Origin: Pseudomonadota bacterium
Lineage (GTDB): Bacteria; Pseudomonadota; Alphaproteobacteria; Sphingomonadales; Sphingomonadaceae
Reading direction: 5' to 3'
Assembly (NCBI GenBank): GCA_023427285.1
Contig: JAEZBH010000541.1
Span: 1 to 6,254, forward strand
DNA: 6,254 nt
Shown here: positions 1-5,269 of the stretch, in pieces
Position numbering within the stretch: position 1 is the first letter of the stretch
How the letters are laid out: each line of letters starts with the position of its first letter
Translations under genes and position numbers: made by a program
The notes under the pieces: model-generated
The model's database searches: none
Told to the model about the DNA's origin: nothing
Seen by the model: only the letters and a program-made list of their open reading frames with translations

Positions 1-1
1 C

Positions 2-199
2 AACACCTCGCCGCGCAACCTGCGCTGGACCGGGCTGGCGGTGCTGGGGCTGAAGCCGGGTGCCGACAGGGAAGCGGTGGAGCAGGCCCACAAGCGGCTG
101 ATGCGGCTGGTCCATCCTGATAAGGGCGGCACGGACTATCTTGCCGCCAAGATCAATCAGGCGCGCGATATCCTGCTGGAACGGCTCGACAATCGCTGA
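2..199 (+). CDS. J-domain (DnaJ/TIM14-like) cochaperone, C-terminal part only
   Basis: The last 65 codons of a gene whose beginning lies left of the window; it ends in TGA at 197-199. The visible part is almost entirely a J-domain: a helix around LAVLGLKPGA, a basic helix (AHKRLMRL), the diagnostic HPD at 113-121 followed by KGG, then YLAAKINQARDILLE. J-domains stimulate the ATPase of an Hsp70 (DnaK) through HPD. The HPDKGG-T-YLAAKIN arrangement at the extreme C-terminus is that of the alphaproteobacterial and mitochondrial TIM14/Pam18 type, whose members usually carry an N-terminal membrane segment; that part cannot be seen here. DnaJ proper is excluded because no Gly/Phe-rich or zinc-finger region follows. 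The mutase gene starts 36 bases downstream on the same strand, so co-transcription is plausible. The J-domain is certain; the specific partner and job are not. Confidence 0.9.
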   Translation, partial: NTSPRNLRWTGLAVLGLKPGADREAVEQAHKRLMRLVHPDKGGTDYLAAKINQARDILLERLDNR

Positions 200-221
200 T
201 AGTCCTGCGCGGCTTTATTTC

Positions 222-227
222 GGGGAG
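222..227 (+). promoter_or_regulatory. Ribosome binding site of the phosphomannomutase gene
   Basis: GGGGAG lies 8 bases before the ATG at 236 and supports that start. It sits in the 36-base gap after the J-domain gene, and no convincing separate promoter is visible there. Confidence 0.7.
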
Positions 228-235
228 CTTCAGGT

Positions 236-1615
236 ATGGCGCATCAATTTCACCCCACGTCCTTACGCGAATATGACGTGCGCGGCATCGTCGGCGAGAC
301 GCTGACCGAAGACGACGCCCGCGCCCTTGGCCGGGGCTTCGGCACCCGCGTGCGCCGCGCTGGCGGCACCAAGGTTGCGGTGGGCTACGATGGCCGCCTC
401 TCCTCCCCCATGCTGGAAGCCGCCCTTGTCGAGGGCCTGAACGCTGCCGGCGTTGATGCGGTGCGCATCGGCCTTGGCCCCACCCCCATGCTCTACTACG
501 CGGTTCATGCGCTGGGCGCTGACGGCGGCATTCAGGTGACGGGCTCGCACAATCCGCCCAACTACAACGGCTTCAAGATGATGCTGGGTCACGCGCCCTT
601 CTTCGGCGCGGACATTCAGGATCTGGGCCGCATGGCCGCCGCTGGCGACTGGGAAAGCGGCGCAGGCTCGTCAGAGCAGGTCGACATCATGGATCAGTAT
701 GTTGACCGGCTGCTCCAGAACTTCGACGGCGGCGCGTACAACATCGCGTGGGATGCAGGCAACGGCGCAGCCGGTCCTGTGGTCGAGAAGCTGGCCGCGC
801 GGCTGCCGGGCCGTCACGTGCTGCTGTTTACGGATGTGGACGGCACCTTCCCCAACCACCACCCGGACCCGACCGTTGAGGCCAATCTGGCAGACCTGCG
901 CGCGGCCGTTGCGAACGAGAAGCTGGATTTCGGCCTTGCCTTTGACGGCGACGGCGACCGCATCGGCGCGATTGACGGCGAGGGCCGCGTGATCTGGGGC
1001 GACCAGCTGCTGGCCATTCTGGCGGAGGACGTGCTGAAGGCCGAACCCGGCTCGACCATCATTGCGGACGTGAAAGCCAGCAAGGCGCTGTTCGACCGCG
1101 TGGCCGAGCTGGGCGGCAAGCCCCTGATGTGGAAGACCGGCCACTCGCTCATCAAGGCCAAGATGAAGGAAGTCGGCAGCCCGCTGGCGGGCGAGATGAG
1201 CGGCCACGTCTTCTTCGCGCACGACTATTACGGCTTCGATGACGCGCTCTATGCCGCCATCCGCCTCATTCAGGCAACGCACCATCTGGGCGGCAGCCTG
1301 ACCGCGCTGCGCGGCGCGATGCCGGACATGATCAACACGCCCGAGATGCGCTTCGGCTGCCCGGAAGAGCGCAAGTTCGCCGTGGTGGCCGAAGTACTGG
1401 ACCGCCTGCGCGCGGAAGGCGCGAACGTGGACGAGACCGACGGCGCGCGCGTGACCACGGAAGACGGCTGGTGGCTGCTGCGCGCTTCCAACACGCAGGC
1501 CGTGCTGGTGGCCCGCGCCGAGGCGGAAACGGCAGAGGCGCTGGAGCGGCTGAAGGCCACCATCAACGCCCAGCTTGGCGCCAGCGGCATCGAGCCGGTT
1601 GAAGCCAACCACTAG
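236..1615 (+). CDS. Phosphomannomutase/phosphoglucomutase (alpha-D-phosphohexomutase)
   Basis: A cytoplasmic Mg-dependent enzyme that interconverts mannose-6-P/mannose-1-P and glucose-6-P/glucose-1-P, feeding GDP-mannose and UDP/dTDP-glucose pools for lipopolysaccharide and exopolysaccharide. All four phosphohexomutase signatures are present in order: the phosphoserine loop [14 protein letters not shown] with catalytic Ser104; the metal loop DGDGDR with Asp237, Asp239 and Asp241; the sugar-specificity loop GEMSGH (319-324); and the phosphate-binding loop RASNTQ (416-421). The N-terminal REYDVRG (11-17) is also typical. The 459 residues match the AlgC/PgmG class (about 460) rather than the longer glucose-only enzymes. 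The ATG is supported by GGGGAG at 222-227. It lies behind a J-domain gene and ends before a stem-loop at 1649-1679. Dual substrate use is known for this subfamily and inferred here; sphingomonads call similar genes pgmG or manB. Nothing is truncated or odd. Confidence 0.96.
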   Translation: MAHQFHPTSLREYDVRGIVGETLTEDDARALGRGFGTRVRRAGGTKVAVGYDGRLSSPMLEAALVEGLNAAGVDAVRIGLGPTPMLYYAVHALGADGGIQVTGSHNPPNYNGFKMMLGHAPFFGADIQDLGRMAAAGDWESGAGSSEQVDIMDQYVDRLLQNFDGGAYNIAWDAGNGAAGPVVEKLAARLPGRHVLLFTDVDGTFPNHHPDPTVEANLADLRAAVANEKLDFGLAFDGDGDRIGAIDGEGRVIWGDQLLAILAEDVLKAEPGSTIIADVKASKALFDRVAELGGKPLMWKTGHSLIKAKMKEVGSPLAGEMSGHVFFAHDYYGFDDALYAAIRLIQATHHLGGSLTALRGAMPDMINTPEMRFGCPEERKFAVVAEVLDRLRAEGANVDETDGARVTTEDGWWLLRASNTQAVLVARAEAETAEALERLKATINAQLGASGIEPVEANH

Positions 1616-1648
1616 GGCGACCAAGCCCCCCTAATTTACCGCGTGAAT

Positions 1649-1679
1649 TTGCCCGGCCTCTGGAAACAGAGCCGGGCAA
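1649..1679 (+). terminator. Stem-loop after the mutase gene, probable terminator
   Basis: A 13-pair stem (TTGCCCGG + CTCTG against CAGAG + CCGGGCAA) with one bulged C at 1657 and a GAAA tetraloop at 1663-1666, starting 33 bases after the mutase stop codon. The stem is strong, but the following tract (TCTCCATTAT) is a poor U run. It may work weakly, work with Rho, or protect the 3' end. Confidence 0.5.
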
Positions 1680-1708
1680 TCTCCATTATAGGGATTACGG
1701 CACTGCAC

Positions 1709-1753
1709 CTGCCGCACGGTGTCATACACTTGGGGCGCAAGCCCCGGCGGCAG
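1709..1753 (+). other. Possible three-way-junction RNA fold in the clpS leader
   Basis: Three helices close on each other: an outer stem CTGCCGC (1709-1715) with GCGGCAG (1747-1753); GTGT (1719-1722) with ACAC (1726-1729) around CAT; and GGGGC (1732-1736) with GCCCC (1741-1745) around a GCAA tetraloop. A competing pairing, CACC (1706-1709) with GGTG (1718-1721), would break the outer stem. It matches no RNA family I recognise, and GC-rich DNA makes chance pairing common. Confidence 0.2.
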
Positions 1754-1949
1754 ATCGCGGGGAGTCGGCATAATACGGGAGGAGTACCCTTCCGGTGCCG
1801 CGCCGGGTTGACTATCATAAGAATGAACAGAGAAAGAGCGTCACCGACGCAGCGGCTGGCAAACCGGTTGCTTGAAAGCTATGCCTGAAACACTGCACGA
1901 CGTGAGAGTCATGATGGAAGCTGACTGGACAAGGGACGGATACATCCAC

Positions 1950-2285
1950 ATGGGCCCCGGCGAGGACCGGGACCATGAGGATGACGACCATGCCGGCACC
2001 GGCGTCATCGCTCAAACGAAGACCCGGACGCGCAAGCCGTCTATGTACAAGGTCCTGATGCTGAACGACGATTACACGCCGATGGAGTTCGTCGTTCACG
2101 TGCTTCAGCACTTCTTCCGCCTGTCGGCGGAAGACGCCACCCGGATCATGATGCATGTGCATCAGCGCGGTGTGGGCGTATGCGGCATCTTCACCTACGA
2201 GGTTGCCGAAACCAAGGTGAACCAGGTGATGGATTTCGCCCGCAAGCACCAGCACCCGCTTCAGTGCACGCTGGAAAAGGCCTGA
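1950..2285 (+). CDS. clpS: ATP-dependent Clp protease adaptor ClpS
   Basis: The N-recognin adaptor that binds proteins with destabilising N-terminal residues (Leu, Phe, Tyr, Trp) and delivers them to the ClpA N-domain for degradation by ClpAP in the cytoplasm. From this start it has 111 residues, near the usual length. An acidic flexible tail (1-30) is followed by the core: [11 protein letters not shown] (38-48) and [14 protein letters not shown] (66-79). The pocket residues Asn39, Asp40, Asp41, Met45, Met67, His71 and Leu104 correspond to E. coli Asn34, Asp35, Asp36, Met40, Met62, His66 and Leu99. The C-terminus [10 protein letters not shown] is classic. The frame is open further up (TTG 1872, ATG 1881, ATG 1911/1914). 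Those extra codons include ACA, AGA, AGG and GGA and lack family resemblance, whereas codons from 1950 on are strongly GC-ended; AAGGGACGGA at 1931-1940 may serve as ribosome site. clpA lies 333 bases downstream. Identity is certain; the start is moderately sure. Confidence 0.93.
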   Translation: MGPGEDRDHEDDDHAGTGVIAQTKTRTRKPSMYKVLMLNDDYTPMEFVVHVLQHFFRLSAEDATRIMMHVHQRGVGVCGIFTYEVAETKVNQVMDFARKHQHPLQCTLEKA

Positions 2286-2305
2286 GCGGAACGACGGCCC
2301 AGCCC

Positions 2306-2335
2306 ACTCGAATTCAGGGCCTACTCGAATTCAGG
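2306..2335 (+). repeat. Direct repeat pair, 13 bases, period 17
   Basis: ACTCGAATTCAGG occurs at 2306-2318 and again at 2323-2335, 21 bases after the clpS stop codon. Both copies contain GAATTC and are followed by GC-rich bases. The right copy also forms the loop and right arm of the stem-loop at 2317-2338. It could be a small local duplication or a pair of protein binding sites. Confidence 0.7.
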
Positions 2336-2338
2336 CCC
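2317..2338 (+). repeat. Inverted repeat 1 downstream of clpS
   Basis: GGGCCT (2317-2322) pairs exactly with AGGCCC (2333-2338) around a 10-base loop. It overlaps the direct repeats and is followed by a C run and AAAA rather than a T run, so a rho-independent terminator on the + strand is not supported. Confidence 0.4.
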
Positions 2339-2344
2339 CCCAAA

Positions 2345-2368
2345 ATCAGGCCCGCAGGCGAGCCTGAT
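2345..2368 (+). repeat. Inverted repeat 2 downstream of clpS
   Basis: ATCAGGC (2345-2351) pairs exactly with GCCTGAT (2362-2368) around a 10-base loop. No T run follows. It may stabilise the 3' end of the clpS message or help Rho-dependent termination. Confidence 0.4.
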
Positions 2369-2396
2369 CGCCGAATCGCACAACTGAATTATGCGT

Positions 2397-2427
2397 GCAG
2401 CCCGCCGAAACAGGACAGAAGGGCTGC
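2397..2427 (+). repeat. Inverted repeat 3 in the clpS-clpA spacer
   Basis: GCAGCCC (2397-2403) pairs exactly with GGGCTGC (2421-2427) around a 17-base loop. It is the third stem-loop in about 110 bases and is directly followed by the palindrome at 2432-2445. Confidence 0.4.
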
Positions 2428-2431
2428 CGCA

Positions 2432-2445
2432 GTTGCGCGCGCAAC
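2432..2445. promoter_or_regulatory. Perfect 14-base palindrome upstream of clpA, possible operator
   Basis: GTTGCGCGCGCAAC is fully self-complementary. It sits about 90 bases upstream of the putative clpA promoter (2534-2562). It does not match the CIRCE or LexA operators I know. An alternating GC core arises easily in GC-rich DNA, so regulation is only a possibility. Confidence 0.25.
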
Positions 2446-2533
2446 GGTTGTTTTCGGCTCTGGCATGAGGTGCATTTGATCCCCTGTCCAGGCTGGTTTC
2501 ATCGTGGATTCGCGTCTGCCGCGCATAGGCCCC

Positions 2534-2562
2534 CTTGATTGCGGGGCGATCTCGACCGATCT
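2534..2562 (+). promoter_or_regulatory. Candidate heat-shock (sigma-32, RpoH) promoter of clpA
   Basis: CTTGATT (2534-2540), 14 bases, then ACCGATCT (2555-2562). The sigma-32 consensus is CTTGAA, a spacer of about 11-16, and CCCCATNT; the match is five of six in the -35 and five of the seven fixed -10 bases. Transcription would begin near 2570, leaving a leader of about 50 bases before clpA. A chaperone-unfoldase gene is a sensible target. A vegetative reading (TTGATT, 17 bases, GATCTT) is weaker. Confidence 0.4.
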
Positions 2563-2606
2563 TTTCCCTTAGAAGCGGATCAGCGCCCAACCCGCGATGA
2601 TCCAGC

Positions 2607-2611
2607 GGGAG
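2607..2611 (+). promoter_or_regulatory. Ribosome binding site of clpA
   Basis: GGGAG lies 7 bases before the ATG at 2619 and fixes that start. Another ATG at 2615-2617, out of frame and only 3 bases from the GGGAG, would open an 18-codon frame ending in TGA at 2669-2671. Its closer spacing makes it the poorer start. Confidence 0.7.
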
Positions 2612-2618
2612 TAAATGA

Positions 2619-4958
2619 ATGCCGTCGTTCTCAAAACAGCTCGAACAGACTTTGCACAAGGCGCTGGCTGAAGCCGGTACCCGTCGTCACGAGTACGCGA
2701 CGCTTGAGCACCTGCTCATGGCGCTGGTTGACGACCGGGATGCGGCATCCGTGATGCGGGCCTGCGGCGTGGATATGGACGACCTGACCCATCAGGTTGC
2801 CCAATATCTTGACTCCGAACTGGATTCCCTGCGCTCGGAAGATGCCCTCGACCCGACGCCGACCGCCGGTTTCCAGCGGGTGGTGCAGCGGGCCATTTTG
2901 CATGTGCAGTCCTCCGGCCGGGAAGAGGTTACGGGCGCAAATGTGCTCGTCGCCCTGTTCTCGGAGCGGGAGAGCCATGCCGTTTACTTCCTCCAGCAGC
3001 AGGACATGACCCGGCTGGACGCGGTTTCGTTCATCTCCCACGGCATCGCCAAGGTGCAGGGCATGACCGAGCCCCGCCGCGTGCGCGGCGCGCAGGAAGA
3101 GAACCAGTCGGAAGACCAGAAGGGCGGCAAGGGCCAGAAGCAGCAGAAGTCTGATTCCGCGCTCAAGCAGTTCTGCGTGAACCTCAACGAGAAGGCGAGA
3201 GGCGGCAAGATCGACCCGCTCATCGGCCGCGCCGCCGAGGTTGAGCGCACCATTCAGATTCTCTGCCGCCGCTCGAAGAACAACCCGCTCTATGTGGGCG
3301 ACCCCGGCGTCGGCAAGACCGCCATTGCGGAGGGCCTTGCCCGCAAGATCATCGAGGGCGACGTGCCCGAGGTGTTGCAGGAAGCCGTCATCTACGGGCT
3401 CGACATGGGCGCGCTGCTGGCGGGCACCCGCTATCGCGGCGACTTTGAAGAGCGGCTGAAGGCCGTCGTCTCCGAACTGGAGGCCATGCCCCACGCCATT
3501 CTCTTCATTGACGAGATCCACACCGTCATTGGTGCGGGCGCAACCTCGGGCGGGGCGATGGACGCCTCGAACCTGCTGAAGCCCGCGCTCTCGTCCGGCA
3601 CGATCCGCTGCATCGGCTCCACCACCTACAAGGAGTTCCGCAGCCACTTCGAGAAGGATCGCGCACTGCTGCGCCGCTTCCAGAAGTTCGACGTCAACGA
3701 GCCGTCGCTGGAAGATACGGTCAAGATCATGACCGGCCTCAAGCCGTACTTCGAGAGCCATCACAAGGTGAAGTACACCGCCGAGGCCATCAAATCGGCG
3801 GTCGAGCTGTCGGCCCGCTACATCACTGACCGCAAGCTGCCGGACAAGGCCATCGACGTCATCGACGAGGCCGGAGCCTCGCAGATGCTGGTGCCCGCGC
3901 CGAAGCGCAAGAAGGTGGTGGGCGTGAAGGAGATCGAGTCGATCGTCGCCAAGATCGCCCGCATCCCGCCCAAGTCCGTCTCGACGGACGACAAGAAGAC
4001 GCTGGCCAACCTGCCGGCGGATCTGAAGCGGGTGGTGTTCGGGCAGGACAAGGCGATCGATGCGCTGGCAACGGCCATCAAGCTGGCCCGTGCGGGTCTG
4101 CGCGAACCGAACAAGCCCATCGGCTCCTACCTGTTCTCCGGCCCGACCGGCGTCGGCAAGACGGAGGTCGCCCGCCAGCTTGCCGCCCTCATGGGCATCG
4201 AGCTGATCCGGTTCGATATGTCGGAGTACATGGAGCGCCACTCGGTCAGCCGCCTCATCGGCGCGCCTCCGGGCTATGTCGGCTTCGATCAGGGCGGCCA
4301 GCTGACGGACGCGGTAGACCAGCACCCGCATTGCGTGCTGCTGCTCGACGAGATCGAGAAGGCTCACCCGGACCTGTTCAACATCCTGTTGCAGGTGATG
4401 GACAACGGCAAGCTGACCGACCACCACGGCAAGACCGTGGACTTCCGCAACGTGGTTCTCATCATGACGACCAACGCGGGCGCCTCTGAAATGGCCAAGG
4501 AAGCCATCGGCTTTGGCCGCGGCACCAAGGAAGGCGAGGACGAGGAGGCGATCAAGAAGCTGTTCGCGCCCGAGTTCCGCAACCGTCTGGATGCCATCGT
4601 GCCGTTCGACTACCTGCCGCCCGAGGTGGTGGCTCGCGTGGTCGAGAAGTTCATCCTCCAGCTGGAGATGCAACTGGCCGAGCGCAACGTCCACATCGCG
4701 CTGACCGACGAGGCCAAGGCCTGGCTGACCCAGCGCGGGTACGACAGGCTTTACGGTGCACGGCCAATGGCCCGCCTTATTCAGGAGGAAATCAAGAAGC
4801 CGCTGGCGGAGGAGCTGCTGTTCGGCAAGCTCACCAAGGGCGGTGAAGTCCGCGTCCATCTGAAGGACGGCAAGATCGGCTTTGAAATCGTGCCGTCAGC
4901 CCCGCCCCCCAGCGGCAACGCCAAGGGCCGGGCCCGCAAGCCGAAGGTGGATGCCTGA
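2619..4958 (+). CDS. clpA: ATP-dependent Clp protease ATP-binding subunit ClpA
   Basis: A hexameric AAA+ unfoldase that threads tagged or ClpS-delivered proteins into the ClpP chamber in the cytoplasm. At 779 residues it is close to E. coli ClpA and lacks the middle coiled coil of ClpB. Order: Clp N-domain (about 1-145, the ClpS docking site); a charged Gln/Lys-rich linker (150-180); D1 with Walker A GDPGVGKT (227-234), pore loop GTRYRG (269-274) and Walker B ILFIDE (294-299); D2 with Walker A GPTGVGKT (508-515), pore loop GYVG (552-555), Walker B LLLDE (574-578), Arg-finger region FRNRLD (653-658) and sensor-2 GAR (713-715). The ClpP-binding loop is present as IGF (630-632). A basic, proline-rich tail follows residue 760. 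The start is supported by GGGAG at 2607-2611. clpS is upstream; a strong terminator follows. All key residues are intact. Confidence 0.98.
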   Translation: MPSFSKQLEQTLHKALAEAGTRRHEYATLEHLLMALVDDRDAASVMRACGVDMDDLTHQVAQYLDSELDSLRSEDALDPTPTAGFQRVVQRAILHVQSSGREEVTGANVLVALFSERESHAVYFLQQQDMTRLDAVSFISHGIAKVQGMTEPRRVRGAQEENQSEDQKGGKGQKQQKSDSALKQFCVNLNEKARGGKIDPLIGRAAEVERTIQILCRRSKNNPLYVGDPGVGKTAIAEGLARKIIEGDVPEVLQEAVIYGLDMGALLAGTRYRGDFEERLKAVVSELEAMPHAILFIDEIHTVIGAGATSGGAMDASNLLKPALSSGTIRCIGSTTYKEFRSHFEKDRALLRRFQKFDVNEPSLEDTVKIMTGLKPYFESHHKVKYTAEAIKSAVELSARYITDRKLPDKAIDVIDEAGASQMLVPAPKRKKVVGVKEIESIVAKIARIPPKSVSTDDKKTLANLPADLKRVVFGQDKAIDALATAIKLARAGLREPNKPIGSYLFSGPTGVGKTEVARQLAALMGIELIRFDMSEYMERHSVSRLIGAPPGYVGFDQGGQLTDAVDQHPHCVLLLDEIEKAHPDLFNILLQVMDNGKLTDHHGKTVDFRNVVLIMTTNAGASEMAKEAIGFGRGTKEGEDEEAIKKLFAPEFRNRLDAIVPFDYLPPEVVARVVEKFILQLEMQLAERNVHIALTDEAKAWLTQRGYDRLYGARPMARLIQEEIKKPLAEELLFGKLTKGGEVRVHLKDGKIGFEIVPSAPPPSGNAKGRARKPKVDA

Positions 4959-4984
4959 GTACCATCTCGACAGGAAGACAACTG

Positions 4985-5021
4985 AAGCGCGGAGATCGCA
5001 CAATCTCCGCGCTTTTCTTTT
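4985..5021 (+). terminator. Rho-independent terminator of clpA
   Basis: A 12-pair stem, AAGCGCGGAGAT (4985-4996) with ATCTCCGCGCTT (5003-5014), encloses a 6-base loop. The stem runs into TTTTCTTTT (5013-5021). It begins 26 bases after the clpA stop codon and is a textbook intrinsic terminator, so the downstream gene needs its own promoter. Confidence 0.92.
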
Positions 5022-5104
5022 GGCGTCCCTCTACTTCCCGGCATGTACTGGCCGAAGAGATGGATAACGTCCTATTAACCTAGATGTAAAACATTAGCAG
5101 AAGA

Positions 5105-5116
5105 TGCGATATCGCA
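5105..5116. promoter_or_regulatory. 12-base palindrome, possible operator
   Basis: TGCGATATCGCA is perfectly self-complementary and lies in the upstream region of the 5270 gene, about 95 bases before the TTGACT box. It is nested in a wider inverted repeat (GATGCG 5103-5108 with CGCATC 5144-5149). I do not recognise a regulator for it. Confidence 0.25.
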
Positions 5117-5256
5117 AGTTGCTGGCGCGCAGGCCGCCTTTGCCGCATCAAAATAATCATTACACCCGCAATCAACTGAAAGCCGTTTAACTTCGCTCAG
5201 GTTCGGTCTATTGACTGGAGACAGTACGGAGTATCCCCTCCTCAGTGCGTCTCCTT

Positions 5257-5261
5257 GAGGG
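5257..5261 (+). promoter_or_regulatory. Ribosome binding site deciding the start at 5270
   Basis: GAGGG sits 8 bases before ATG 5270. The frame is open to a TTG at 5255, but that codon overlaps this site and has no ribosome site of its own, so ATG 5270 is preferred. Confidence 0.7.
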
Positions 5262-5269
5262 TGGCCATC

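Larger units (their letters stand above)
1616..1949 (+). other. Spacer between the mutase gene and clpS
   Basis: About 330 bases with no convincing full-length gene. Beyond the stem-loop at 1649-1679 it holds a possible three-helix fold (1709-1753) and a CATAAT box at 1769-1774 without a good -35 partner. A purine-rich ribosome-site-like GGGAGGAG lies at 1777-1784, followed by a 26-codon reading frame from GTG 1795 to TGA 1875. TTGACT at 1808-1813 is a -35-like word. Codon choice in every frame here is more AT-rich at third positions than in the neighbouring genes, which argues for leader or regulatory sequence. The promoter of clpS should be here, but I cannot place it with confidence. Confidence 0.5.
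2286..2618 (+). other. Inverted-repeat-rich spacer between clpS and clpA
   Basis: 333 bases without a credible gene on either strand. The first half carries a tandem pair of 13-base repeats, three stem-loops (2317-2338, 2345-2368, 2397-2427) and a perfect 14-base palindrome (2432-2445). The second half holds a heat-shock-like promoter (2534-2562) and the clpA ribosome site. Two GANTC sites (GAATC at 2372-2376 and GATTC at 2507-2511), the target of the alphaproteobacterial CcrM methylase, are present. None of the stem-loops is followed by a clear T run, so the end of the clpS transcript is not obvious. Confidence 0.6.
5022..5269 (+). promoter_or_regulatory. AT-richer upstream region of the 5270 gene
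   Basis: This stretch has no credible gene and is visibly richer in A and T than its surroundings. It holds TTAA-N7-GTAA (5075-5089), close to the CtrA box; a perfect palindrome TGCGATATCGCA (5105-5116); and GATGCG (5103-5108) matched by CGCATC (5144-5149). An A/T-rich patch lies at about 5147-5162. TTGACT (5211-5216) resembles a -35 box and is followed after 15 bases by TATCCC, a poor -10. The last 50 bases fold in two alternative ways around the ribosome site. Being bounded on the left by a terminator, it must contain the promoter of the next gene. Confidence 0.5.

Noticed and set aside
671..1624. A 317-codon open frame on the - strand across the mutase gene
   Set aside because: It has the same cause as the clpA shadow. 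The Val/Ala/Arg/His-rich translation shows no family motif, whereas the + strand has all four phosphohexomutase loops.
1643..1888. An 81-codon + strand frame in the mutase-clpS spacer
   Set aside because: It runs through the stem-loop at 1649-1679, has no ribosome site and no recognisable motif, and its codon choice is unlike that of the real genes.
1871..1905. Heat-shock promoter for clpS starting at CTTGAAA (1871-1877)
   Set aside because: The -35 word is perfect, but no CCCCATNT-like sequence lies at a spacing of 11-16 bases (best about three of seven). It is left as coincidence.
2448..2476. Vegetative promoter TTGTTT-N17-TGCATT upstream of clpA
   Set aside because: The -10 matches only three of six positions, and the site is much further from the gene than the better candidate at 2534-2562.
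2321..2659. A 112-codon - strand frame in the clpS-clpA spacer
   Set aside because: It would start inside clpA and cross the repeats and the putative promoter. No ribosome site and no motif support it.
2631..4859. A 742-codon open frame on the - strand across clpA
   Set aside because: It is a shadow of clpA: high GC at third positions removes stop codons on the opposite strand. It has no recognisable domain and no start signal, while the + strand frame is an unmistakable ClpA.
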